Source: Chryseobacterium rhizosphaerae (lineage in GTDB: Bacteria; Bacteroidota; Bacteroidia; Flavobacteriales; Weeksellaceae). Taken from it: 64,000 nucleotides of DNA. Location: NCBI RefSeq assembly GCF_003385455.1, contig NZ_QNUF01000023.1, positions 22,418-86,417 on the forward strand, in the 5' to 3' direction. A program made the translations under genes and the position numbers. Under the pieces are notes generated by a model. It worked only from the letters and a program-made list of their open reading frames with translations, ran no database searches and had not been told where the DNA came from. Shown here in pieces: positions 52,156 through 61,203 of the stretch (position 1 is the first letter of the stretch; the number at the start of each line of letters is the position of its first letter).

Positions 52156-55101
52156 ATGAAAAAGAAAATTATTTTCGTTTTTGCGTTGGCTATTGGCTTA
52201 ACAAGTCTGCAAGCACAACGGTGGGAGCCCGTATCCGAGAAGGTCACTCCGATCAGAAAGGAAGTGAATATCATCCACGCTTACAAAGTTGACCTTACAT
52301 CACTTCGTGAACTTTTGAAAAATGCTCCTGAGGCAGGAAAGGGAGCTAATCCTGTAATTATCTCTCTTCCTACTACCGAGGGAAAGATCGAAAGATTCTC
52401 TGTGTACAGTTCGCCGGTGGTTGAAAAGTCAATGGCTGAAAGATATCAACTTGGAGCTTATTCCGGGGTTGGTGTAGACAATCCCAATAAACAAATCAGA
52501 TTCAGTACAGCTCCTAATGATTTTCAATCTATGCTTTTTGACACCAAGACAGGACAATATGAATTTATAGAGCCTGTAAACAAAGAAAAAGATATTTATG
52601 GAGTCTTTTTCAAATCTGACAAAGCACGGGGAAACGGTGTTTTTGAATGTAAAGCATCCGAGCCTGAAAGCTCAAAAAAGGAAATGAAAAAACTGTTACA
52701 GTCAAAAAAAGGAGTAAACGGAGCAGGGATTAATAAAAGTAACGATCAAAAATATCGAACTTACAGAATTGCTGTTTCCGTTAATGGTGAATACACTCAG
52801 CTGGCAGGAGGAGTTCCTGGTGCAGCAGCCCGCATCAACGCTACAATCAACAGGGTAAATGGCGTTTATGAAAAAGACTTGGGAATTCATTTAATTGTAC
52901 AGGACCTCCCACAACTTATTTTTACAGATCCGGCTACAGATCCTTATTCAGATGTGGCAAATATGGGTAACTGGAATCTGGAAGCCCAACGAACATTTAC
53001 CAACACCGCAGGTGTAGGTAATAATGCATATGATGTGGGGCATTTTTTCGGGCATAGAGGTGGTGGTGGATCTGCCGGTGATATCGGAAACGTCTGCAGA
53101 AACCCAAGCAACAACAATGACGCAACTTCTAAAGGAGCAGGAATTACTTCTCCCGCAGTAGATGATCAACCATTTGGGGACACTTTCGATATCGACTATG
53201 TGGCTCATGAGCTAGGACACCAATTTGGAGGACGTCACACCATGTCTGTAGTTCATGGTCAAACAGATATCCCAATAGAACCGGGGTCAGGATCTACTAT
53301 CATGGGATATGCAGGAATTACCCAGGCTAATGTGCAAATGCATTCTGATGCCTATTTTCATACGATTAACATTGAGCAGATACAAGCCTATGTAAACAGT
53401 AAAAACTGTGATATCAATATCCCGGTAGTCAATACCCCACCGGTAATACAACCATCACCTGATAAGGCAATCCCCAAAGGTACCGCTTTTGTACTGACAG
53501 CAAGTGCTGCCGATGCCCAAAACGACCCTATGACCTATACATGGGAACAATATGATATTTCAGCCACTAAGTTTAATAACCTGGATGCCACCCGAACCAG
53601 TGGAGCTAACTTCAGATCCCTACCCCCTACAGCATCTCCAACACGTTATTTTCCTAAGCTTTCAACAGTTCTTAATGGAACACTTACTACGGTACAGGAT
53701 TGGGAACTTCTACCCAATGTTCCCAGACAGCTAAAGTTCAAAGTAACCGTAAGAGACAATAATCCTGATATTACTCAGCAGCAAACCCAGAGCAGTCTGG
53801 TAAAATTAAATGTAGGAAATGAGGGACCATTTAAAGTAACTTCTGCTACAGTTTATAATAATCTACCGGGGGCTGTTACCTGGGATGTTGTCAATACAAA
53901 TAATGCTCCATATAGCGTACAAAATGTCAAAATAGACTATACAACAGACAATGGAAATACATGGACCGTTATCACCCCATCTACTCCCAATGATGGAGCT
54001 GAACCTTTTTCATTCTCTTCACTGCCTACCGGATCCAACGTAAAAATCAGAGTAAGTGCCATTGACAATGTTTTTTACGCTATTGGCAGTGCTGGCGTTT
54101 CTGCATCCGCAGAAAACTGCTCTTCAGCCACACCAACAGGAATTGTGGTCTCAGGAATCACAAGAAGTTCTGCCAGTATAAACTGGGCTGCATTGCAGGG
54201 CGCTACTTATTCACTAATGTATAGAAAAACAGGAACCGCCACATGGACTACCGTTCCTGTAACAACAAATTCTTATACCATCTCCGGATTAAATGAAGGT
54301 ACCCAGTATGAAATTCAAATAGCGAATGTTTGTGGATCTACCACTGGAAGCTATTCCGCACCTACTAACTTTACTACCCTTCCGTTTACCTTGTGTTCTG
54401 CAACCGGAACAAATTCTTCTGATGAATTTATTTCCAACGTCACGGTAACTCCTACAGGAATGAGCCCTATTTCCAATACCAGCACTGCTTCACCTTATAC
54501 CAATTATGCTACTGATCCTACAAAACTGATTACCCTTACCAAAGGATCTTCCGGTAATGCCATCAGTGTACAAAAACAATGGTCTGGTGCTCAGTATAAT
54601 GAAGGGGTAAGTGCATGGATTGATTTTAACAGAGACGGAATTTTTTCTGATTCTGAAATCATCTTCACAAGTGCTCCTAGTAAAATCACTCCTGTTTCAG
54701 GAACCTTCTCGGTACCTGCAGATGCCTATGTCGGCAGTAATATCATAATGAGAGTTGTGCTTGCCTATAATACACAACCTACCAACGGATGTAGCAGCCA
54801 ACAATATGGTGAAATTGAAGATTATCCTGTACAAATTCAAGCAGAAAACCTTGCTACCAAAGAGATAACAAAAGATAACAACTCAATACAGATTTATCCT
54901 AATCCAGCTAGCGATGTATTAAACGTGACTAAAGTTTCGGCTAAGGCTCAATATACCATCACCAATATGGCGGGACAAATTGTAATGAACGGACAGATTA
55001 CAGACAATAAAATTTCGGTATCCAAATTGATCACCGGAGCTTATGTGATTTCAATTGAGGATCAGGGAACTACTTCAAACCTGAAATTCATCAAAAAATA
55101 A
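52156..55101 (+). CDS. Secreted zinc metalloprotease with FN3, GEVED and type IX sorting domains
   Basis: This 981-residue exported protease has a signal peptide (IIFVFALAIGLTSLQAQ). A propeptide-like region runs to about 195, then a reprolysin/metzincin-like catalytic domain. The zinc motif HELGHQFGGRH (351-361) is followed by STIMGYAG, the Met-turn. Ig/cadherin-like domains (410-650), an FN3 domain (around 655-740), a GEVED domain (SAWIDFNRDGIFSDSEII) and a C-terminal type A sorting signal (IQIYPNPASDVLNV) follow. It should be exported by the T9SS as a secreted endopeptidase that digests external proteins. It is the first of three consecutive exported peptidase genes. Confidence 0.92.
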   Translation: MKKKIIFVFALAIGLTSLQAQRWEPVSEKVTPIRKEVNIIHAYKVDLTSLRELLKNAPEAGKGANPVIISLPTTEGKIERFSVYSSPVVEKSMAERYQLGAYSGVGVDNPNKQIRFSTAPNDFQSMLFDTKTGQYEFIEPVNKEKDIYGVFFKSDKARGNGVFECKASEPESSKKEMKKLLQSKKGVNGAGINKSNDQKYRTYRIAVSVNGEYTQLAGGVPGAAARINATINRVNGVYEKDLGIHLIVQDLPQLIFTDPATDPYSDVANMGNWNLEAQRTFTNTAGVGNNAYDVGHFFGHRGGGGSAGDIGNVCRNPSNNNDATSKGAGITSPAVDDQPFGDTFDIDYVAHELGHQFGGRHTMSVVHGQTDIPIEPGSGSTIMGYAGITQANVQMHSDAYFHTINIEQIQAYVNSKNCDINIPVVNTPPVIQPSPDKAIPKGTAFVLTASAADAQNDPMTYTWEQYDISATKFNNLDATRTSGANFRSLPPTASPTRYFPKLSTVLNGTLTTVQDWELLPNVPRQLKFKVTVRDNNPDITQQQTQSSLVKLNVGNEGPFKVTSATVYNNLPGAVTWDVVNTNNAPYSVQNVKIDYTTDNGNTWTVITPSTPNDGAEPFSFSSLPTGSNVKIRVSAIDNVFYAIGSAGVSASAENCSSATPTGIVVSGITRSSASINWAALQGATYSLMYRKTGTATWTTVPVTTNSYTISGLNEGTQYEIQIANVCGSTTGSYSAPTNFTTLPFTLCSATGTNSSDEFISNVTVTPTGMSPISNTSTASPYTNYATDPTKLITLTKGSSGNAISVQKQWSGAQYNEGVSAWIDFNRDGIFSDSEIIFTSAPSKITPVSGTFSVPADAYVGSNIIMRVVLAYNTQPTNGCSSQQYGEIEDYPVQIQAENLATKEITKDNNSIQIYPNPASDVLNVTKVSAKAQYTITNMAGQIVMNGQITDNKISVSKLITGAYVISIEDQGTTSNLKFIKK

Positions 55102-55123
55102 AAAATAATATTTTTCAAACCAT

Positions 55124-55152
55124 GCCCGGCAATCAATAAGCCGGGCTTTTTT
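55124..55152 (+). terminator. Intrinsic terminator
   Basis: A GCCCGGC/GCCGGGC stem with a 9-base loop is followed by six T. It lies 22 bases after the metalloprotease stop. Confidence 0.9.
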
Positions 55153-55206
55153 GTGTCTGAATGATTGATCTTCTTTTAATATTGCACATTTTTACCTTTT
55201 CACAAT

Positions 55207-55235
55207 TTTGCTGTTAATTAAATTTTCTATTTTTG
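55207..55235 (+). promoter_or_regulatory. Bacteroidetes promoter (TTTG-17-TATTTTTG)
   Basis: TTTG at 55207-55210 and the exact -7 match TATTTTTG at 55228-55235 are 17 bases apart, 25 bases before the M1 peptidase ATG. Confidence 0.5.
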
Positions 55236-55260
55236 AAAAGATTATTAATAAAGTTTAAAA

Positions 55261-56892
55261 ATGAAGAAGTTATCATATACGCTTTTATTTGCTTCAGGAT
55301 TGGTTTTCGGACAATTCTTTGAAAAAGGTCAGGTTTATACCAAACAGGATACGTTAAAGGGTTCGGACACTCAATTCCGAAATTTTTGGGATGTCAAAAA
55401 ATATGACCTTTCCGTAGAGCCTGATTTTGATCAGAAAAGTATCAAAGGAAATAATAAGATCAGTTTTGAAATCATTAAAGATGTGACCAATCCTGTATTT
55501 CAAATTGATCTGCAGCAACCTATGAAAGCTGATAAAGTGGAAGGAAACTTCTCTATTAAAAGTTATAAGCAGGAGGGCGACTTTATTTTTATTACCGCTA
55601 ATAAAAAGTTTAAAAAAGGAGAAAAATACAGTATTGATGTTACCTATTCCGGGAATCCTGTAATTGCTAAAAAAGCTCCCTGGGATGGCGGCTGGGTTTT
55701 TGCTAAAGACAAAAATGGTCATCCATGGATGACCGCTGCTGACGAAGGAATTGGGGCTTCAATCTGGCTTCCTACCAAAGATATATGGAGTGATGAGCCC
55801 GACAATGGTATTACCATGAAAATCCTCACCCCTAACGATCTTGTAGGCGTTGGGAACGGAAGGCTGATAGATAAAAAGACCAAAGGCAATACAACCACTT
55901 ACACCTGGGAGGTAAAAAATCCGATCAACGCCTATTCTATCATTCCCAGTATCGGAAAGTATGTCAACTTCAAAGATAGTTTTGATGGTGAAAAAGGAAA
56001 ACTGGATCTGGATTACTGGGTACTTGACTATAATTTAGATAAAGCCAAAAAACAGTTTCAACAGGTAAAACCTATGCTTTCTGCATTTGAATATTGGTTT
56101 GGCCCATATCCATTTTATGAAGACTCTTATAAATTGGTAGAATCCCCTCACCTGGGTATGGAACATCAAAGTAATGTAGCCTACGGAAATCAATACCAGA
56201 ATGGTTATCTGGGCAGGGATCTTTCAGGGACAGGAGTCGGTCTGAACTGGGATTTCATTATCATTCATGAAAGTGGTCACGAGTGGTTCGCCAATAATAT
56301 TACAGCAAAAGATCAGGCTGACATGTGGATCCACGAAAGTTTCACTAACTATTCTGAAACTCTTTTCACTGAAAAATTTATGGACAAAAAATCTGCGGAG
56401 ATATATGTTCAGGGAATCAGAAATAATATTAACAATGATATACCTATTATCGGCCACTATGGGGTAAGAAATGAAGGCAGTGGTGATATGTATCCTAAAG
56501 GAGCCAATATGCTTCATACGATGAGACAAGTGATCAATAATGACGAAAAATTCAGACAGATTTTAAGAGGACTCAATAAAGATTTTTATCATCAGACCGT
56601 TACCACCAAACAGATTGAAGATTATCTGTCATCAAAATCCGGAATCGATTTTTCCACTGTTTTTGATCAATATCTGAGAACGGTAAAAATCCCTACTCTT
56701 GAGTATTCTCAGAATGGCCAGACGTTGAAATTCCGATATACAGATGTGGTTAAAAATCTGAAACTCCCAATCAGAATTGACGGAGAGCAGACGATTACTC
56801 CAACGGAAGACTGGCAGACGGTAACACTTACAAAAAATACTTCTGTTGAGTTTAACAAGAACTATTATATCAATTATAAAAATGTTCAGTAA
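55261..56892 (+). CDS. M1-family aminopeptidase, exported
   Basis: This 543-residue gluzincin has a signal peptide (SYTLLFASGLVFGQ), an N-terminal beta-saddle domain and a catalytic domain with the zinc motif HESGH (336-340) and the third ligand Glu359 in WIHESF. The substrate-binding loop reads LGMEHQSN where classical M1 enzymes have GAMEN, so Glu301 is kept but the context differs. It is shorter than full aminopeptidase N because it lacks the large C-terminal helical domain. It should trim N-terminal residues from peptides in the periplasm. It has its own promoter. Confidence 0.92.
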   Translation: MKKLSYTLLFASGLVFGQFFEKGQVYTKQDTLKGSDTQFRNFWDVKKYDLSVEPDFDQKSIKGNNKISFEIIKDVTNPVFQIDLQQPMKADKVEGNFSIKSYKQEGDFIFITANKKFKKGEKYSIDVTYSGNPVIAKKAPWDGGWVFAKDKNGHPWMTAADEGIGASIWLPTKDIWSDEPDNGITMKILTPNDLVGVGNGRLIDKKTKGNTTTYTWEVKNPINAYSIIPSIGKYVNFKDSFDGEKGKLDLDYWVLDYNLDKAKKQFQQVKPMLSAFEYWFGPYPFYEDSYKLVESPHLGMEHQSNVAYGNQYQNGYLGRDLSGTGVGLNWDFIIIHESGHEWFANNITAKDQADMWIHESFTNYSETLFTEKFMDKKSAEIYVQGIRNNINNDIPIIGHYGVRNEGSGDMYPKGANMLHTMRQVINNDEKFRQILRGLNKDFYHQTVTTKQIEDYLSSKSGIDFSTVFDQYLRTVKIPTLEYSQNGQTLKFRYTDVVKNLKLPIRIDGEQTITPTEDWQTVTLTKNTSVEFNKNYYINYKNVQ

Positions 56893-56898
56893 ATAATA

Positions 56899-56936
56899 AA
56901 AAAGGCAAATTCGCAAACCAGCAAATTTGCCTTTTT
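56899..56936 (+). terminator. Intrinsic terminator
   Basis: The stem AAAAAGGCAAATT with AATTTGCCTTTTT, plus an inner GC pair, has a small internal loop. It is followed by T-rich DNA 7 bases after the M1 gene. Confidence 0.85.
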
Positions 56937-57037
56937 ATTTTTTTAACCCTTTGGAATTAATTTTAAGAAAAGTTTAATACCCTATCACGTAACAAAATGG
57001 TAAAAACAACAACTATTTAACTATAAAATTTAACCCA

Positions 57038-58894
57038 ATGAGAAAAACAGCACTTAGCTTGGCTCTTTTTGCCGCTTTTTTAGCGAATGCCCAGTCTATA
57101 AAAACCACCATTGATCTCGTCAATGTAAAAGACGATAAAGTAGCCGTTACCATGGAGTTTCCAAAAATGAAATCCGGTGACATCAAGTTTCATTTTCCAA
57201 AGACTGTTCCGGGTACTTATTCGGAAGATGATTACGGAAGATTTATAGAAGGGATCAAATTTTATGACAACAAAGGAAAGGAACTTACCTATTCTAAAGT
57301 GGATGATAATACCTATTCACTAAAGAACGCTCAAAATTTAAATAAGATCACCTATCTGGTTAACGACAGTTTTGATGATGAAATGGATACTTCAAAGCAT
57401 AAAGCTGTATTCTCACCTTCAGGGACCGATATTGAACAGGGAAAAATCTTTATGATCAATACCCATGGATTTATTGGATATATCGATAATATGCAGGATG
57501 TTCCTTATCAGCTGGTAATCCAAAAGCCTACTGATTTCTATGGAACTACCGCTTTAGTAGATCAGGATAAATCTGAATCTACAGATACTTTTACGCTGGC
57601 TAATTATGCTAAGGTAACTGATTCTCCACTGATGTATACCAAACCGGACTATATTACCTTCAATGCCGGTGGAATGGAGCTGGTATTGGGAGTGTATTCT
57701 CCAACAGGAAAATATAAAGCTGCCGATTTTAAGGAAAATCTGGAAAAAATGGTCATTGCCCAGAAAAAATTCCTGGGAGATATGAACACGAATAAAAAGT
57801 ACGCTATCATGCTTTATCTTTCCGGAGGTGGCGGCCCGAAAATTAAAGGTTTTGGAGCTTTGGAACACCATGAATCAACGAGTGTGGTACTTCCTGAAAT
57901 GATGCCGAAAGATGCCATCGACAAAACTATTACCGATGTAGTATCTCACGAGTTCTTCCATACCGTGAATCCTTTGAAAACCCATTCTGAAGAGATCCAC
58001 TATTTCAATTATGCAGATCCTAAAATGTCTCAGCATCTGTGGATGTATGAAGGAGGTACGGAATATTTTGCCAATTTATTCCAGATTCAGGAAGGGCTGA
58101 TCACAAAAGACGAGTTTTTACAGAGAATTAACGAAAAAATCACCAATTCAAAGAATTATGATGATACCATGCCGTTTACGGTCATGAGTAAAAATGTACT
58201 GAAAGCACCTTATAAGGATCAGTACAGAAATGTTTATGAGAAAGGAGCCCTTCTGGCCATGTGTCTGGATATTGAGCTGAGAAAACTTTCCAACGGAGAG
58301 ATGGGCTATCGTGATATGATCAGAAAGTTATCTCAGAGATTTGGAGAGAACAAACCTTTCAAAGATGATAAATTAATTGATGAACTGGTAACGGTAACCG
58401 GATATCCTCAAGTGAAAGACTTTTACAATAAATACATCGCTGGCAACCAGCCAACCCCTTATGCTGAATATCTGAGCCAGGTAGGTGTAGAATTACAGAA
58501 ACAAGAGACTCCTCCTATTTTCTGGTTTGTGAAAGATCCTAACCAAACCGGATACGATGAGAAAAACAATGCTTTTGTATTTGATGAAAGCTCTGCCCTA
58601 TCCCCTTTTGCTACAAGTATCGGATTTAAAATCACTGATCAGGTTCTTGCGTTAGACGGCAAAACAATTAATGTTCAGAATATGCAGGACTTCATTAATT
58701 ATGCTAAAACAATCAAGGAAGGACAAAATGTTTCCGTGACTGTTTTACGAGGTAATGGAGAAAAGAAAGAGAAAGTAGAATTGAAAGGAAAAGCGATTCT
58801 TGATAAACTGACGATGGAAATGCTTAAATACAAAGCCAATCCTAGTCCGGCAGAACTGAAACTGCAAAACCAATGGTTAACAGGTAAAAAATAA
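57038..58894 (+). CDS. M61-family (glycyl) aminopeptidase with PDZ domain
   Basis: This 618-residue exported peptidase has a signal peptide (TALSLALFAAFLANAQ) and an N-terminal beta domain. The catalytic zinc motif is VVSHEFFHTVNP (His304, Glu305, His308), with the third ligand Glu338 in WMYEGGTEYF. A C-terminal PDZ-like segment (IGFKITDQVLALDGKTINVQ) is present. M61 enzymes cleave N-terminal glycine or alanine. The order catalytic domain then PDZ is typical. It is the third exported peptidase in a row and is followed by a terminator shared with the barrel gene. Confidence 0.9.
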   Translation: MRKTALSLALFAAFLANAQSIKTTIDLVNVKDDKVAVTMEFPKMKSGDIKFHFPKTVPGTYSEDDYGRFIEGIKFYDNKGKELTYSKVDDNTYSLKNAQNLNKITYLVNDSFDDEMDTSKHKAVFSPSGTDIEQGKIFMINTHGFIGYIDNMQDVPYQLVIQKPTDFYGTTALVDQDKSESTDTFTLANYAKVTDSPLMYTKPDYITFNAGGMELVLGVYSPTGKYKAADFKENLEKMVIAQKKFLGDMNTNKKYAIMLYLSGGGGPKIKGFGALEHHESTSVVLPEMMPKDAIDKTITDVVSHEFFHTVNPLKTHSEEIHYFNYADPKMSQHLWMYEGGTEYFANLFQIQEGLITKDEFLQRINEKITNSKNYDDTMPFTVMSKNVLKAPYKDQYRNVYEKGALLAMCLDIELRKLSNGEMGYRDMIRKLSQRFGENKPFKDDKLIDELVTVTGYPQVKDFYNKYIAGNQPTPYAEYLSQVGVELQKQETPPIFWFVKDPNQTGYDEKNNAFVFDESSALSPFATSIGFKITDQVLALDGKTINVQNMQDFINYAKTIKEGQNVSVTVLRGNGEKKEKVELKGKAILDKLTMEMLKYKANPSPAELKLQNQWLTGKK

Positions 58895-58898
58895 ATAG

Positions 58899-58929
58899 AA
58901 AAAGCGAGGAAAGTATTCCTCGCTTTTTT
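58899..58929. terminator. Bidirectional terminator
   Basis: A 13-bp stem (AAAAAGCGAGGAA/TTCCTCGCTTTTT) with an AGTA loop lies between the M61 gene and the opposing outer-membrane gene. Confidence 0.9.
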
Positions 58930-58937
58930 GTTACTTC

Positions 58938-59540
58938 TTACTTAAAAATAATAACCAGACCCAACTGGAAATTAGTATTTTTTGAAGTTTCTCCACCTCC
59001 ATTTTTAACGATATCCGTTAAACCAGCAGTATAACGGGCATTGATGCCTAAGTTTGGAGTAAATTTGTAGCCTAAACCAATTCCCAATCCAAAATTGAAG
59101 GTTTTTAATGAATCTTTATTGCTTGTATCATAAGGCTTGCCATTAATATCTGCTTTCGCTTTAGCATTTACAAGAAATCCAAATTCAGGACCGGCTTCCA
59201 GATAAAATTTTGGTGCCGCATTGTACTGAAACATTACCGGAATATTAATGTAATTAAGGATCTGCTTCATATTCGTAAATCTATATCCCGCAACATTATA
59301 ACTATCCTTTGCCTTTGCTCCTTGCGAACTGTAAACGATCTCAGGCTGAATACTAAATTCTTTAGAAACCGGAATATTGACCAATGCCCCGGCATAAATC
59401 CCGAACTTCGATTGGGTGTCATCTCCTGTTATGCCTGAAATGTTACCTCCGGCTTTAATACCAAATTTTGGTCCGTCTGTAGATTGAGCGAATGCCACAG
59501 TTCCCATAACTATGCATAAGCTTAGTAATTGTTTTTTCAT
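58938..59540 (-). CDS. PorT-like outer-membrane beta-barrel protein
   Basis: This 200-residue protein has a signal peptide (QLLSLCIVMGTVAFAQ). About eight amphipathic strands follow (KFGIKAGGNISGI, FGIYAGALVNIPV, FSIQPEIVYSSQGAK, FYLEAGPEFGFLVNAKAK, FGLGIGLGYKF), and it ends with an aromatic residue in NFQLGLVIIFK, as expected for Bam-inserted barrels. It belongs to the outer-membrane protein beta-barrel (PorT/OMP_b-brl) group, common in flavobacteria and of mostly unknown function. Confidence 0.88.
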   Translation of the reverse strand: MKKQLLSLCIVMGTVAFAQSTDGPKFGIKAGGNISGITGDDTQSKFGIYAGALVNIPVSKEFSIQPEIVYSSQGAKAKDSYNVAGYRFTNMKQILNYINIPVMFQYNAAPKFYLEAGPEFGFLVNAKAKADINGKPYDTSNKDSLKTFNFGLGIGLGYKFTPNLGINARYTAGLTDIVKNGGGETSKNTNFQLGLVIIFK

Positions 59541-59642
59541 ATCATATGTTTTTTAAAATTGTTTTTTAATAAAGCATCAGGATCAAACATTCCCGGTGAT
59601 ATAATATTCTTTTAAGAATCTTTATATCTAATACTTTTACTT

Positions 59643-60569
59643 CTAAAATTTATCCGCACGTTTTATTATTAATTTTTCGTCTTTCATGACAAACAATATC
59701 CAGATCCAGGCAACCAATCCCAATATAGAAGAAATAATAATATTCGTATAAAATACTTCTTTTACCGTTTCATTTGTTTGAAACTCCAGAATTGCCTGCT
59801 TTAAAGTAGAACCTTCTTTTATTAATAAAGCAAGTACTGTCATAACATTTGCCATAATGATGCTTACAATGTTTGTCAGAAAAATGATATACTTTTTTAA
59901 TGTACCTTCACGCCCTTTTAAAAAGCTGTATCCTATAGAAGCAAAAAAAGCAATAATAAGGGCCATTGCGGAGGCGATTCTTCCTAAATATACGGCAGAT
60001 AAAACCCAAAGTATAATCCATGGAATTGAAAATATTACGGCACCTAAAAATCCTGTCAGATAATTTTTCTCCTTTGAAATTCTTAGTTTTTCAATTTCGT
60101 AGAATTTATTATTTGTTTCGTGAAAACAAGTGTCACAAAGTAATATTCCATTATCATTTAAGTTGTAATAGTTGATTTTTTGATTTGTTCCACAGCTATG
60201 ACATTTGTATTGCTCCGGTATATTGAGTTTTTTGAAAAGATCGACTAAAAAGTCAAACAAGGTATAAACAGTCTTGAGTTTTGTGTAAATAAAGGTTTCT
60301 GAAAACTGGAATAAAATGCTGGTATCTCTAATTTCAAAACCTGTAAATTTTAACCTCTTTTTGTTGGTGACCAGTTCCGTATTGATCTGCAGCCATTTTT
60401 CTTCTGTCAGGTTTCCCGTAGTCACAGATACAAATTTGTATTGAGGGGTGCTTACCAGGCTTGCGTCTGAAACATTAAAAAAGTAACCTTTGTACAGTCC
60501 AAATACACCGTCCTCAGTTTTGTACCAGCCAAGATCTCTGGCTATTTTTTTTGCTTTTGGAAAAATCAT
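59643..60569 (-). CDS. Membrane protein with cytoplasmic zinc ribbon, unknown function
   Basis: This 308-residue protein starts with about 130 soluble residues. A four-Cys zinc ribbon (YKCHSCGTNQ, then GILLCDTCFHET) follows, and about four membrane segments (IFSIPWIILWVLSAVYL, MALIIAFFASIGYSFL, FLTNIVSIIMANVMTVLALL, SILGLVAWIWILFVM). No family is recognised. It is downstream of the RHS toxin and immunity-like genes, but a terminator lies between, so a joint role is uncertain. The zinc ribbon next to a membrane bundle suggests a membrane-bound regulator or sensor (inference). Confidence 0.65.
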   Translation of the reverse strand: MIFPKAKKIARDLGWYKTEDGVFGLYKGYFFNVSDASLVSTPQYKFVSVTTGNLTEEKWLQINTELVTNKKRLKFTGFEIRDTSILFQFSETFIYTKLKTVYTLFDFLVDLFKKLNIPEQYKCHSCGTNQKINYYNLNDNGILLCDTCFHETNNKFYEIEKLRISKEKNYLTGFLGAVIFSIPWIILWVLSAVYLGRIASAMALIIAFFASIGYSFLKGREGTLKKYIIFLTNIVSIIMANVMTVLALLIKEGSTLKQAILEFQTNETVKEVFYTNIIISSILGLVAWIWILFVMKDEKLIIKRADKF

Positions 60570-60591
60570 ATGTGTTTATTTTGTCTTTCTC

Positions 60592-60624
60592 TAAAAAACA
60601 GGCGGCATGTTTTTATACCGCCTG
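60592..60624 (-). terminator. Terminator after the immunity-like gene
   Basis: A CAGGCGG/CCGCCTG 7-bp stem with a 12-base loop has a minus-strand T-run at 60598-60592. It closes the RHS-immunity transcript. Confidence 0.8.
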
Positions 60625-60638
60625 AAATATTTATTATG

Positions 60639-61196
60639 CTATCCTTTTAAAGTCAAATCATATTCTTTAGAGAATCCTTCATCTTGTACTAGCCGCCAGC
60701 CTTCCCTAAGTTTTTTTTCGGCTTCTGACCCCACATAGAACATTCCAATCTTTTTAAATTCCTTTTTGATTTTGGATGAAAATAGCTTGTAAAGCTCCAA
60801 AGAATCATTTGCTTGCGATATCGTTGCAACTCGTCCTGCTATAATTACATGTTCTTTTTCAGTATAGATACCTCCAAGTTTTAATTCTATTGATTGGGGA
60901 TTGATTACTTGATCGATATCATATTTCATTCCCCCTTTTCTTTGCGGAATTTCATTAATATTTAGCAATATGTCCTTCTTCATTACCAAATAACTATAAT
61001 TTGTCAGCCAAAATGCAGACTGAGCAGTCCCAACATTAGGAGTGTCAAATATCGAATCGTATACAGGGATATTTTTGGTATCAAGCAATAAAGGCGCATC
61101 ATAATAGTAGCAAATATCCACAGTTGTTTCAATATCTCGTAGTATTTGTTCAATATCTTCAAATACTGTAAAAAACATGGTTTGTTTACTTTTCAT
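60639..61196 (-). CDS. Probable immunity protein of the RHS toxin
   Basis: This 185-residue soluble protein has no recognised domain. It contains VDICYYYDAPLLLDTKNIPV, SAFWLTNYSYLVMKKDI and GMFYVGSEAEKKLREGWRLV. It starts 7 bases after the stop codon of the RHS gene and ends at a terminator. In polymorphic toxin systems this position nearly always holds the specific immunity gene. The assignment rests on this position and on the lack of any signal peptide, as expected for inhibition of a toxin that acts in the cytoplasm. A later stand-alone function cannot be excluded. Confidence 0.6.
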   Translation of the reverse strand: MKSKQTMFFTVFEDIEQILRDIETTVDICYYYDAPLLLDTKNIPVYDSIFDTPNVGTAQSAFWLTNYSYLVMKKDILLNINEIPQRKGGMKYDIDQVINPQSIELKLGGIYTEKEHVIIAGRVATISQANDSLELYKLFSSKIKKEFKKIGMFYVGSEAEKKLREGWRLVQDEGFSKEYDLTLKG

Positions 61197-61203
61197 ATTT
61201 ATT

